This document shows positions 8,718-16,893 of a stretch of DNA of 64,000 nt, piece by piece. The number at the start of each line of letters is the position of its first letter. The first letter of the stretch is position 1. Source of the DNA: an uncultured Prevotella sp. GTDB taxonomy: Bacteria > Bacteroidota > Bacteroidia > Bacteroidales > Bacteroidaceae. The notes beneath the pieces were generated by a model. The model searched no databases, was not told the DNA's origin, and saw only the letters and a program-made list of their open reading frames with translations. The stretch covers positions 1-64,000 of the forward strand of contig CAMPYS010000005.1 of the NCBI GenBank assembly GCA_946998295.1, read 5' to 3'. The translations under genes were made by a program, and so were the position numbers.

Positions 8718-9728
8718 ATGAAACTACTAATAAAACAACCAATTAAAATTGGTAACATAAGTATTAATAACCGCTTAGTAATGCCACCAATGGAAACTCG
8801 TAAAGCTACACCTGATGGATATGTAACAGATGATATTATTCATTATTATAAGGAGCGTGCTAAAGGTAGTGCCATAGGAATAATAATTACAGAGCATTTA
8901 TATGTATCCCAAGAGGGCAAAGCTGTAAGAGGTCAATTAGGTATTTCTGATGATAAGTATATAGAGGGTTTATCACAAATAGCAAAAGCTATAAAATTAA
9001 ATGGTCCTAAAGCAATAGCACAGATATCTCATGCTGGATCTGCTGCTCCTGCATCAGAAGTTGGAGAAAAAAATATTATTGGGCCAAGTGCTGTAATAAA
9101 TCCCGCACCAACTGCACGTGAAAAACATATTCCTAAAGCACTAACTATTAACAATATTGATAACTTAAAAAATAAATTTGTCATAGCGGCTTTAAGAAGT
9201 AAACAAGCTGGATTTGATGGAGTAGAACTTCATTCAGCACACGGATACCTACTAAATCAATTCTACTCCCCTATCACTAACAAACGTACAGATATATTTG
9301 GATGCCAAAGTGTTGAAAATCGTCTAAGATTTACTTTAGATATAATACACAATATACGTAAGGCTGTAGGTAACGACTATTTAATAGGGCTACGACTTGG
9401 TGCTATAGACTACAATATGGAAAATGGTAGTACTATTGAGGATGTTACTATTGCGAGTAAAATATTGAATGAAAGTCAACTTAACTTCATTGATATTTCA
9501 GGTGGACTTAATGGTATCAGTTGTGGCTATACCAATGAACCTGGATACTTTTCTGATGCATCATCCATAGTAAAAGCAAGCTCTAATTTACCAGTAATTT
9601 TAACTGGAGGCATAAGAACCATAGAACAAACAGAAACACTTATTAAAAACAAAAAAGCAGATCTCATAGGTATTGGACGTCCAATATTTGCTAAAGCAGA
9701 TTGGGCATACAAAGCTATGAATATATAA
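8718..9728 (+). CDS. NADH:flavin oxidoreductase, Old Yellow Enzyme family
   Basis: 336 residues, TIM-barrel FMN enzyme. Motifs: the N-terminal NRLVMPPMETRKA (FMN-binding strand), AIAQISHAGSAA, the substrate-binding HSAHGYLLNQFYSP with the preceding GFDGVELH, and the phosphate-binding ILTGGIRT with GIGRPIFA near the end. These place it in the group reducing alpha,beta-unsaturated or 2-enoyl substrates using NAD(P)H. It lacks the C-terminal iron-sulfur and FAD domains of 2,4-dienoyl-CoA reductase. Cytoplasmic. It starts 10 bases after the Omp28-like gene and precedes a WYL regulator, but its physiological substrate cannot be read from the sequence. Confidence 0.9.
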   Translation: MKLLIKQPIKIGNISINNRLVMPPMETRKATPDGYVTDDIIHYYKERAKGSAIGIIITEHLYVSQEGKAVRGQLGISDDKYIEGLSQIAKAIKLNGPKAIAQISHAGSAAPASEVGEKNIIGPSAVINPAPTAREKHIPKALTINNIDNLKNKFVIAALRSKQAGFDGVELHSAHGYLLNQFYSPITNKRTDIFGCQSVENRLRFTLDIIHNIRKAVGNDYLIGLRLGAIDYNMENGSTIEDVTIASKILNESQLNFIDISGGLNGISCGYTNEPGYFSDASSIVKASSNLPVILTGGIRTIEQTETLIKNKKADLIGIGRPIFAKADWAYKAMNI

Positions 9729-9763
9729 AACATCATTATTTCTTAAATTTTAATACTTTATAA

Positions 9764-10705
9764 ATGTCTATTTCATCTAAATTTAAAGAATATATTTGGC
9801 TTGTTAATACGATTCACAAAGCTGGACAAATAACTTTGTCAGAAATACAAGAAAAGTGGCTAACCACAGATATGAGTGAAGGAATAGAACTATCGAGAAC
9901 TACATTCTCACGCCACAAAGATGCCATAGAGGATATATTCGGCATATACATTGAATGTGATAGAAAAAATGGATACAAATATTATATTGGCAACGATAGA
10001 GTTTTACAAGAAAATAGCATACAAAATTGGATGCTATCCACCCTATCTGTAAATAACATAATAAGCGAAAGTCTTTCGCTACAAGATCGTATAATAATTC
10101 AGCCTATACCAGCAGAAAACGGTTATTTACCACTATGTATTCAAGCTATGAAGCAAAACCTAAAGATTGCTATTGATTACCAAAGGTATGGAACTAATAT
10201 ATTAAAACATTTTTTGATAGATCCATATTGTCTTAAATTATTTAAACAAAGGTGGTATGTATTAGGTCATATTCATTATGATACTAAACCTGATAAACCT
10301 GCTACTGACTACTTTGCAACTTTCTCTTTCGACCGAATATTCAAAATAAAGGTTACTAACATAAAATTCAAAATAGACCATAATTTTAATGCTCAAAGTT
10401 ATTTTGATAAATATTTTGGAGTCTTTGTAGACAATAATTCAACTGTAGAAAAAATTGTAATTAGAGTATATGGATATGATCGATACTATGTAAAAGACCT
10501 ACCAATTCATACCTCGCAACATCAAATAAAAGAAGGTGATAATTACACTGACTTCGAATTATTTATGTGTCCAACAACTGAATTATCCAAACACTTAATG
10601 AGTTATGGAAATAATCTTAAGATAATAAAACCTCAATGGCTGGCAGAAGAAATACACAAACTACATGCTGATGCAGCCAAAATATACGAAGAAAATAATA
10701 AATAA
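9764..10705 (+). CDS. WYL-domain transcriptional regulator
   Basis: 313 residues. The N-terminal about 75 residues form a winged-helix-type region (SRTTFSRHKDAIEDIFGIYI) as in helix-turn-helix/WYL regulators. The WYL domain follows, with the diagnostic RWYVLGH, preceded by LIDPYCLKLFKQ, which is the usual PY-LK---WYL pattern. A C-terminal WCX-like extension follows (IVIRVYGYDRYYVKDLPIH). Such proteins bind small ligands or nucleic acids and often act in DNA damage or phage defence contexts. Here it may regulate the preceding oxidoreductase gene (35 bases upstream) or itself. The target is unknown. Confidence 0.85.
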   Translation: MSISSKFKEYIWLVNTIHKAGQITLSEIQEKWLTTDMSEGIELSRTTFSRHKDAIEDIFGIYIECDRKNGYKYYIGNDRVLQENSIQNWMLSTLSVNNIISESLSLQDRIIIQPIPAENGYLPLCIQAMKQNLKIAIDYQRYGTNILKHFLIDPYCLKLFKQRWYVLGHIHYDTKPDKPATDYFATFSFDRIFKIKVTNIKFKIDHNFNAQSYFDKYFGVFVDNNSTVEKIVIRVYGYDRYYVKDLPIHTSQHQIKEGDNYTDFELFMCPTTELSKHLMSYGNNLKIIKPQWLAEEIHKLHADAAKIYEENNK

Positions 10706-10762
10706 AATTGTTAAAATAAATAAAACAAATATCATGTAACACTTTTTGATACAACCTAACAT

Positions 10763-10929
10763 TAACTTTGCTACATAAAATTAAACTAAAAATATAAATA
10801 TGAATTCAAAACTAATATTTCTGAAAACAAAAAAAGTAATTCTTGCCTACTAAATAACTCATTTATTATATAAATTTTAATATCAGAGCTGACAATACAT
10901 TTATACCCTAATGATATTGCCAGCTTTTT
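10763..10929 (+). other. Intergenic mini transcription unit (promoter, 17-codon ORF, terminator)
   Basis: This fills most of the 324-base gap after the WYL gene. A -7 element TAACTTTG (10763-10770) is followed by an ATG at 10800 opening a 17-codon frame (MNSKLIFLKTKKVILAY, stop at 10853), then a hairpin AGCTGACAATA/TATTGCCAGCT (10887-10897 and 10915-10925, one mismatch) and a T run. It could be a small RNA, a leader, a micro-gene, or the ends of a gene whose middle has been deleted. No -33 element at the right distance. Confidence 0.35.
10887..10929 (+). terminator. Rho-independent terminator
   Basis: An 11-bp stem with one mismatch (arms 10887-10897 and 10915-10925) and a 17-base loop, followed by TTTTT at 10925-10929. 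It would stop transcription from the WYL gene or the small unit upstream. Confidence 0.6.
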
Positions 10930-11029
10930 ATTTGATACCTACAAAACTTTCTACTGAAGCCTAATTAGTAATACTTATTATAATATATAACAATAGTAGC
11001 TAAAGATACTGTCCTTAAAAGTGTGTAAG

Positions 11030-11239
11030 CTATTCTTCTCTTTTATCCTTTCTATTTCCATTTTCGTTTATATTCTTCCAACTTTTAAATTGGTATATTT
11101 TCTTTTTGTAAGCATTTTTTGTTTCTTCCATTGCCACTGATCCCAAGAGAAATATAACAGCTTGTGCTGATGGCATGGATGTTCTCATATTGATAGTCCT
11201 TTTATACTTTCTGTTGAACCTTTCAATGGTACTGTCCAA
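11030..11239 (-). pseudogene. IS256-family transposase, C-terminal fragment
   Basis: About 69 codons read like the C-terminal end of an IS256 (mutator-type) transposase: STIERFNRKYKR followed by MRTSMPSAQAVIFLLGSVAMEETKNAY and IYQFKSWK. Only the extreme C-terminus remains; the frame has a stop directly upstream (TGA before TTG at 11239), no DDE region and no intact terminal repeats were found. It is a dead insertion-sequence remnant that marks this stretch as a site of past insertions. Confidence 0.65.
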
Positions 11240-11288
11240 TCAAACTTTTTTATCTTTTAAAAATTTGAACTGTCTGATAATTTTTCAT

Positions 11289-11470
11289 GCAGAGATTGTC
11301 GTGGACAATGCCAAGATCTCTGCTGAAATGAAAGTCTACCAACCAAACCCTACAATCGCAGACTTTACAAATGAAGAGGCTCCGACAATCTCAAAGAGAC
11401 TATCGAAGCCAACTACAAGCATGTCAAGCAAGGGTTCTCTCGCTTGTCGACTCAGAGACTGCTCGCATAA
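11289..11470 (+). pseudogene. GC-richer remnant of an unidentified gene with a frameshift
   Basis: This stretch has clearly higher GC than its surroundings. In one frame it reads VDNAKISAEMKVYQPNPTIADF, then after a +1 shift near 11390 it continues in another frame as DNLKETIEANYKHVKQGF to a stop at 11470 (QRLLA end). Both halves have coding-like character with strong helix-forming composition, so I read it as a decayed, frameshifted C-terminal piece of an acquired gene. I do not recognise the family. The rest of 11240-11585 contains nothing else I can identify. Confidence 0.4.
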
Positions 11471-11585
11471 AAGTTTATCCTAATCTTGCCCTTCTGATAA
11501 AAGAATAGTCTTTCTGTTATCTATATCTTTATTATAGAATTACTTTATATTCAAGCATACGTAATGTCAAAAAATTATCACATCT

Positions 11586-12275
11586 TCATCTGTGCAATTC
11601 TTGAATTATTGGAGAGAGAAGTCCTTTCTGTTTTCTGTACGAAATAATGTCGTCAATGGAAATTACAACAGTTTCATTGGCATTGGCAAAATCTACAATC
11701 CCAGTAAGTCTCGCCATAGTCCCATCAACGTTGGTTAATTCACATAATACAGCACAAGGATTAAATCCTGCAAGAGATACTAAATCTACACTTCCTTCTG
11801 TGTGACCAGCCCTCTCAAGAACTCCGTTTTCCTTAGAGATTAAAGGAAAAACATGTCCAGGAATATGTATATCCGATGCAGTAGAAGATTCTTCTATTGC
11901 AATCTTTATTGTTTGGATACGATCATGAGCAGAAACACCCGTCGTGACTCCGACAGCGGCTTCTATAGATTGCGTAAAGTTTGTGCCATAAGCACTCGTG
12001 TTGTGATTAGTCATTAATTTCAGCCCTAGGCGATCGGCCTGATTCTGTCTTATACACAAACATACAATACCACTGCATTCCCTAATGGTTTGTGCCATAT
12101 TAGAAACTGTCATTGTTTGTGCGGGGAAGATGTAATCCCCCTCATTTTCTCTTTCGGGACTGTCTACAAGCAATATTCCTTTTCCCACCCTTAAATGCTT
12201 AATAGCATTATTTACTCGTGCTTCAGCGTCTTTACCATACTGTACGAGAAGGTTTTCATTCGAAATGTCTTTTTT
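11586..12275 (-). CDS. ribB: 3,4-dihydroxy-2-butanone 4-phosphate synthase, stand-alone
   Basis: About 229 residues from the ATG at 12275 (a GTG ten codons upstream is also in frame, but the ATG sits directly after the preceding gene's stop). RibB converts ribulose 5-phosphate to 3,4-dihydroxybutanone 4-phosphate plus formate in riboflavin synthesis. Active-site signatures are intact: DSPERENEGDYIFPA, SAYGTNFTQSIEA, GHVFPLISKENGVLERAGHTEGSVDL (split here only by reading). There is no GTP cyclohydrolase II domain. Bacteroidales usually carry fused RibBA, so this is probably an extra, acquired copy. It follows a truncated cyclase gene and shares its higher-GC island with a TetR regulator. Confidence 0.9.
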   Translation of the reverse strand, partial: KKDISNENLLVQYGKDAEARVNNAIKHLRVGKGILLVDSPERENEGDYIFPAQTMTVSNMAQTIRECSGIVCLCIRQNQADRLGLKLMTNHNTSAYGTNFTQSIEAAVGVTTGVSAHDRIQTIKIAIEESSTASDIHIPGHVFPLISKENGVLERAGHTEGSVDLVSLAGFNPCAVLCELTNVDGTMARLTGIVDFANANETVVISIDDIISYRKQKGLLSPIIQELHR

Positions 12276-12277
12276 CA

Positions 12278-12745
12278 TTACTTTTTCTTCGTTAATAATT
12301 TGCACATTATTTCTATTCCATTTTCAATATCACATTTGGTTAAATCGTTTATAAAAGCATATCTTCCAATTTCTGTAGGAAAAGGAATTATTTGTAACCC
12401 ACCACGATGTTTCTTACGTTCAAGTACGCTTTCCCAAAGAAAGTCTTTATTACAAGTGAGTATTTGTGGAAAATTCAAGTGAAAATACAGAGAAGATATT
12501 CTTTTTAATTCACATTCTGAGATAATATTACGACTAAATGCTATACATGACGAAAGAAAGCAATCAAGTGCTACATCTTCTCCATGCAAAATATTTTCAC
12601 AATCTTGCATTTCTATTATTGGGCTAAATATATGACCAAAATCTACACATCTATCAAGATTATCTTCAAACAAATTCGGCTCTAATTCCTCAAGCATATC
12701 TACTATAGAAGAATGTAGGATTGTCTTAGTGATAGGGAGAGGATA
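12278..12745 (-). pseudogene. Sugar-phosphate cyclase (2-epi-5-epi-valiolone synthase-like), C-terminal fragment
   Basis: The frame is open from about 12745 (after a TGA) and reads PLPITKTILHSSIVDMLEE, then LDRCVDFGHIFSPIIEM and ILHGEDVALDCFLSS. The DFGHxFSP motif is the metal-binding signature that separates sedoheptulose-7-phosphate cyclases (EEVS and desmethyl-4-deoxygadusol synthase type) from 3-dehydroquinate synthase (GHTFGHA). Only the C-terminal 155 or so codons remain; the NAD-binding N-terminal half is missing, and an ATG at 12697 could at best give 139 residues. It is almost certainly non-functional as a cyclase. Its stop is 2 bases before the ribB ATG, showing the two once formed an operon. 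Confidence 0.6.
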
Positions 12746-12770
12746 TCATCAACGTTAATATAAACACTTC

Positions 12771-13388
12771 TCATAAACGTATGGTATTGTATAATAATGA
12801 ATACTTATTTTTTAGTTCTTCCATATCCAATTCTCCTCCAATGATGGATAAACAGAATGCATCTCCATAATAGAGGGAACGAAACATTGAAACCACTAAC
12901 TGAGGGGCAGTATGTTTCCTTAACTCACCTGCACAAATACCTTTTTCGTAATAGTTTAACCAATGCTTCGAAATATTTATCTCCAACTCCTTACACTTGT
13001 CTTTAAACCCGTCATAGTGAAAGCTGGCTGAAGTTAATAGACTAAAATATTGTGTAGAAGTTGCGTCTATATTTAATCTCTTAATCGTGTTCATTCTATC
13101 TCCGACTAGTTCTAACTCACTAACTAAGAAATCCCAAAACGGGGTTTCCTTGGAAACTGATATATCCCGATTCGCAGAGGTGGACATCGGATCAAAGATA
13201 AATCTATCAATGACAGCCTTATATAAGCCCCCTTTATTCTTTACTTTATAATAAATAGCCCCTCTTGTAACCCCTGTTGCTTCTTCTAAATCTGCGGTTA
13301 CAACATCGCCATACTCCTTACTTAAAAACAGCTTAAAAGCCCCAAGCAGTATATTGTTTTTTCTTTCTTCTTTATCAACCATAGTCAT
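12771..13388 (-). CDS. TetR/AcrR-family transcriptional repressor
   Basis: 205 residues. The N-terminal helix-turn-helix is canonical: ILLGAFKLFLSKEYGDVVTADLEEATGVTRGAIYYKVKNKGGLYKAVID (residues about 13-61, given here only to locate it between Ile13 and Asp61). The remaining helical ligand-binding domain is not family-specific. A perfect 8-4-8 inverted repeat lies 2 bases upstream of its start and is the likely autoregulatory operator. The gene is in the same direction as the truncated cyclase and ribB, 25 bases upstream of the open part of the cyclase remnant, so it probably controlled that acquired set. An ATG 6 bases downstream is an alternative start. Confidence 0.85.
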   Translation of the reverse strand: MTMVDKEERKNNILLGAFKLFLSKEYGDVVTADLEEATGVTRGAIYYKVKNKGGLYKAVIDRFIFDPMSTSANRDISVSKETPFWDFLVSELELVGDRMNTIKRLNIDATSTQYFSLLTSASFHYDGFKDKCKELEINISKHWLNYYEKGICAGELRKHTAPQLVVSMFRSLYYGDAFCLSIIGGELDMEELKNKYSLLYNTIRL

Positions 13389-13390
13389 AA

Positions 13391-13410
13391 ATTATTACGG
13401 TAGTAATAAT
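13391..13410. promoter_or_regulatory. Candidate TetR operator
   Basis: ATTATTAC-GGTA-GTAATAAT is a perfect 8-bp inverted repeat with a 4-base spacer, immediately upstream of the TetR start codon. Size, symmetry and position fit a TetR-family operator. Confidence 0.55.
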
Positions 13411-14019
13411 ATCTTCGACTGCAATAGTACTAAGAAAAAATGAGAAAAACAAATTTTTGGGCAACATTTCTGCAATTTTCCTCGTTTCATCCCATTTTTC
13501 GGGTAGAAATAACTACCTTTACAATATCAAATCAGGTGTTCATTGAAGCATTGCAGAATAAAGAAAGGGTAAGAAACTCGCTCGTTTCCAACTCGTAACC
13601 CTTTTATCCTTTATTCATTCTTATTTTATTTATTATCTGAAAGATACAATATTCTTGAATCTTTTGCGGGCATTTGTAGGTCTATAAAAATAATAAAACT
13701 ATGACATACTGATTGTTCAAGTAAGTAGCAATAAAAACTATCAAGAAACAACATTTTAAAATCAAGAAAGTTTATGAGAAACAAAACATTAAAATTAACA
13801 ATTAAATAAAAGAAACTATCATTTATATTATAAAGCCTATACTAAGTGACAACTTGGTAATTTGCTTAAAAAGCAAGTAAAAATGATACTATTACTTGTA
13901 GCGAACTTTCAAATTATGAACCATCTTGGTTTATTTTTCACAGCATATTAATTTCTTGACTACTCGCCCGCAACTTGCAAAAAACATATAAAAAAGTATT
14001 ATCTTGAACATTATTAAAT
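13411..14019. other. Intergenic stretch between TetR and the first 394-bp repeat
   Basis: No gene recognised. It holds an imperfect long hairpin at about 13553-13619 (GAATAAAG...AAAGGGTAAG pairing with TACCCTTTTATCCTTTATTC-like sequence) and a small stem CAAGTAA/TTACTTG near 13874-13900. Composition becomes steadily more AT-rich toward 14 kb, marking the passage from the higher-GC island to the origin-like block. Confidence 0.3.
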
Positions 14020-14413
14020 AATAATTGTAAATAAAATTTACCTACAAAAAGAGGTATAAAAATAGTTTAACTTAAATGGCAAATATACTTTAAGTAAAAT
14101 AACCAAAGAAGTTTAAGTAAAACTACTAAACAGGTTCTATAAGGAACGCAGCTGAAGTTTAAGTAAAACAATCTTAGAGTTTATTATATATCATATAATT
14201 AGTTATATATTAAATAGTTATGTAGATATATTTTTTAGTTCAAATTACCCTTAAATATATAATACGTACTGTTATATATATCAGTTAAATAGTAAGATTT
14301 TTAAAATCATTTTTGTATATATTTTTTACTATAAAAATATATTAATAGTTATTGCTGTAGTATGTACTATTTTCAGCCTTACTAAACAGTAAAACAATCC
14401 GTATAAAATCTAT
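14020..14413. repeat. 394-bp repeat, copy 1
   Basis: A non-coding, very AT-rich block present again at 42421-42814, same orientation and same length. The first about 110 bases differ at several positions; from about 14132 to 14413 the two copies look identical. The 5' part contains repeated words of the form AGTTTAAGTAAAAC or its relatives (four in about 130 bases). Here the copy is followed at once by an iteron-like sequence (GCGACATATAGGGAAC, 14417-14432). It lies downstream of the ParA/DNA-binding pair. Confidence 0.85.
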
Positions 14414-14432
14414 ATAGCGACATATAGGGAAC

Positions 14433-14624
14433 ATATATAATTGAGACTAATATAAAATATAACTATCTAATATATAGTTAGAAATAAATTACAGTTAAAG
14501 TCTATCTACGACAAAAAAGTGAAAATTTTATTTAAATAAAATTTTCACTTTCAAATATAAATACCTATAACAAAAACACTAAACATATAGATTTTTATAT
14601 TTTATATTAGTCTCAATTATATAT
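14433..14624. repeat. Large inverted-repeat structure with central palindrome
   Basis: Arms 14433-14461 and 14596-14624 are exact 29-bp inverted repeats. Between them lies a perfect 34-bp palindrome (14517-14550, centre TTT|AAA) whose left part overlaps an iteron-like word (CGACAAAAAAGTGAAAATTT, 14509-14528). No coding potential. It could be a cruciform or centromere-like site of the adjacent partition genes, a replication-control element, or a MITE; no target duplication was found at its edges. The remaining bases to 14722 show nothing further. Confidence 0.6.
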
Positions 14625-14722
14625 AATCCTATAGAATATTTTAATATATTATTTAACCAATAGGTTCTCTTCACTTACATTCAAGAAGTTACTGACATTA
14701 ATAGTTTTAAATGAAATAATTT

Positions 14723-15283
14723 TTAAAGTAAACTATCTCCATATATAGCATCTTTAATTTCCTGCTCATGATCAAATATAAATCGAGCAACTATAGAACT
14801 TAATAATGCTGTTGATGGCATTTTAATGGAGTTTGCCGATTTTAGTCTATCTAAAACACTTTTCAAGTCAGCATCTATGTACACTGTAGCTAATTTTGAA
14901 TCTCTAAGTTTATATTCTTTAGATAGATCTAAAAATAATTGCCAGCTTTCTTTCACATCTATTTTTTCCATAGTGTACTCACGTGCAAGCTCTTTACCCT
15001 CAGCCTTAGGAAGTTTTTTAGCAGCTGGAGCCGAACGATCTTTAGGTAAAGCTTCATTTACTTTATCATCATTTAACTGTTCTGGAGCTAATCTAGCAAC
15101 AGGCGTTTCAGAAATAGTACTACTACTTTTAACGCCTTCATTATTTTCATTTGACTTTGGAACTCGTTCTTTCTCAGGATTAACTTCATTTAAAACATCA
15201 GACTCTCTTTCTAATCCTTGCGCTTTATGAACCAAATTTTTTATACCCATAGGTAAAATTACACTCGTTTTCTTCTTTGCCAT
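14723..15283 (-). CDS. Small DNA-binding partition-type partner of ParA (DUF3408-like)
   Basis: 186 residues in three parts: a basic N-terminus (MAKKKTSVILPMG), a long polar, probably disordered middle (about 25-105), and a C-terminal folded part (about 110-186) containing KLATVYIDADLKSVLDRLKS, which fits a ribbon-helix-helix strand-helix pattern, followed by a helix ending HEQEIKDAIYG. Proteins of this layout accompany ParA in Bacteroidetes plasmids and conjugative elements and are thought to bind the centromere. The gene starts 48 bases after parA ends, in the same direction. Family naming is by resemblance; partner role is inferred from context. Confidence 0.6.
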   Translation of the reverse strand: MAKKKTSVILPMGIKNLVHKAQGLERESDVLNEVNPEKERVPKSNENNEGVKSSSTISETPVARLAPEQLNDDKVNEALPKDRSAPAAKKLPKAEGKELAREYTMEKIDVKESWQLFLDLSKEYKLRDSKLATVYIDADLKSVLDRLKSANSIKMPSTALLSSIVARFIFDHEQEIKDAIYGDSLL

Positions 15284-15331
15284 AGTTAGTTATTCATATT
15301 AAAGTTAATTTGTAAAATAATCTCCCCTACC

Positions 15332-15991
15332 CTATTTCATACGTTTAATCATAAATTCAAATGCGCCTTTTACAGCATCTTTCTGGGTAGCTAAAATTTC
15401 ATACGTATTAATACGTTTTAATGTAGCTCTGCTATTAATAATTGGTGTTACTTTACCAAGCTGTTGAAATGTTTCGTTAGTTATATTCCAAATTTTTTGC
15501 TCGTCTATTGTACCTATTCGTGAATCTATACGATTAGGTACAAAAAACATTCTCGCATGCATAGATGGGTTTTGTGCCTTTAGTGCATTAATTACTTGAA
15601 CAAAAACTCCTGTAGATTCTAAAGTTTTATCCTCATATTCATAAGGACAAACTATATAATCAGCGTTAACAAACATTGGAACTAAACCATCTTCACTAAC
15701 ATTACCTGGTGAATCAAATAAAACATATCCCTCAACTTCAGAAGCTGCCTCCATAAGCTCTTGCATAAGTTCAGGTTTATTTACATCAAATCCTTGAATA
15801 TTATATGGTGCATCACCATCATATATCTTTTCATCTTTCTGACGTTGCGTTAAAATAGATTTCTGAAGGTCTGTATCAATAATACAAACTGACTTACGCT
15901 TCCAAGATAAATAATTAGCAAAAAGAATGCATAAGGTACTTTTACCTACACCTCCCTTTTGATTTGCAAATATTATTTTTAAATTTTTCAT
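15332..15991 (-). CDS. parA: ParA-family partition ATPase
   Basis: 219 residues from the ATG at 15991, chosen because the P-loop begins at its normal distance (KGGVGKST at 11-18); an in-frame ATG at 16108 would add 39 low-complexity residues unlike any ParA. Deviant Walker A with the signature Lys (KGGVGKS), Walker A' CIIDTDLQKS and Walker B VLFDSPG are all present. No N-terminal helix-turn-helix, so it is the small type Ib/MinD-like ParA of plasmids and conjugative elements. It would drive segregation of DNA with the adjacent 186-residue protein. It lies between iteron-like repeats and the inverted-repeat block. Confidence 0.87.
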   Translation of the reverse strand: MKNLKIIFANQKGGVGKSTLCILFANYLSWKRKSVCIIDTDLQKSILTQRQKDEKIYDGDAPYNIQGFDVNKPELMQELMEAASEVEGYVLFDSPGNVSEDGLVPMFVNADYIVCPYEYEDKTLESTGVFVQVINALKAQNPSMHARMFFVPNRIDSRIGTIDEQKIWNITNETFQQLGKVTPIINSRATLKRINTYEILATQKDAVKGAFEFMIKRMK

Positions 15992-16541
15992 TATATATAT
16001 CTTTTTATATCTATATTTATACTGTCTTTTATATAAAGATAAATATATGTTTATATATTTATTTAACAGCGGTGTCTCCATTATCAAAATCAATATATAA
16101 TTGTGCAAGTTTAAACAAAAAGTTCATTACTATAGAAATTAGCTCGCTTTTTGTATAAACACATTCATAAATATTTTTACTTTTTTATAACTATATAATA
16201 ATAGATATAAGTAAAAGTATTTTAATATTTATAGCTTTTTACATATATATATATTTATATTTATTTATTCTTTTCCTATTTGATTATGTGTATTATGGAC
16301 AAAGATATAACTTAATATCATATTTGCAAAATATTTTAATATTTTTATGTAAGTAATAATAGAAATTTATATATTTAGATATAAAAGCCTAAATATATAA
16401 ATATATAAATCACTATATATTTATATATTCTCTAAATAAAACATTAAAATATTTTTCTTTAGAGAATCTTTATAATTCATTATATATAATTATTTAAAAA
16501 CATATAATTTATTGATAATATGTTTTTTACAACTTATCCCT

Positions 16542-16660
16542 GCGACAAATAAGGAATTTTAAGCTGACAAATATGGAAGTTTTGTGAGACATTTATGTAA
16601 TTTATAGCGACATATATGTAGTTTGTTTTCTTGTTCTCTGACAAATAGGGAATTTCTATA
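16542..16660 (+). repeat. Iteron-like direct repeat array 1 (five units)
   Basis: Units aligned on GAC occur at 16544 (GCGACAAATAAGGAATTTT), 16566 (CTGACAAATATGGAAGTTTT), 16588 (degenerate, GTGAGACATTTATGTAATTT), 16609 (GCGACATATATGTAGTTT) and 16640 (CTGACAAATAGGGAATTTC). Spacings are 22, 22, 21 and 31 bases. A near-constant two-helical-turn phase is typical of iterons bound by a plasmid Rep protein. Confidence 0.7.
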
Positions 16661-16814
16661 TAGCTTAATAATCGAATTAGATATTTTTTTCTAAACATAT
16701 TGCAGAACACAGTATTTTTCTCCTAAAATTTTTCTTTAAACTAAAATATATATATAATTATTCACTTTTATTAGATACTATAACAACTTATTTACTAATA
16801 AGTTATACTTATTA

Positions 16815-16893
16815 GTCGACAAAAAGGGAAGAATTTTTACGTATTTAATTTTAGCATTGCGACAAATGAGGAAATTTCATTATTTTGTCGCAC
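16815..16893 (+). repeat. Iteron-like repeats 2 (two direct, one inverted partial)
   Basis: GTCGACAAAAAGGGAAG with GAC at 16818 and TGCGACAAATGAGGAAATTT with GAC at 16861 lie 43 bases apart (about twice 21.5). A partial inverted copy, TTTTGTCGCAC, follows at 16883-16893. They share the core of array 1, about 180 bases to the left. Confidence 0.6.

Noticed and set aside
15992..16108. 39-residue N-terminal extension of ParA from an upstream ATG.
   Set aside because: It is Tyr/Ile/Lys low complexity and would push the P-loop far from its normal position; the ATG at 15991 is a standard ParA start.
16501..16560. Possible DnaA box near TTATCCCTG at the edge of the iteron array.
   Set aside because: It deviates from the TTATNCACA consensus, and no cluster of such sites is seen.
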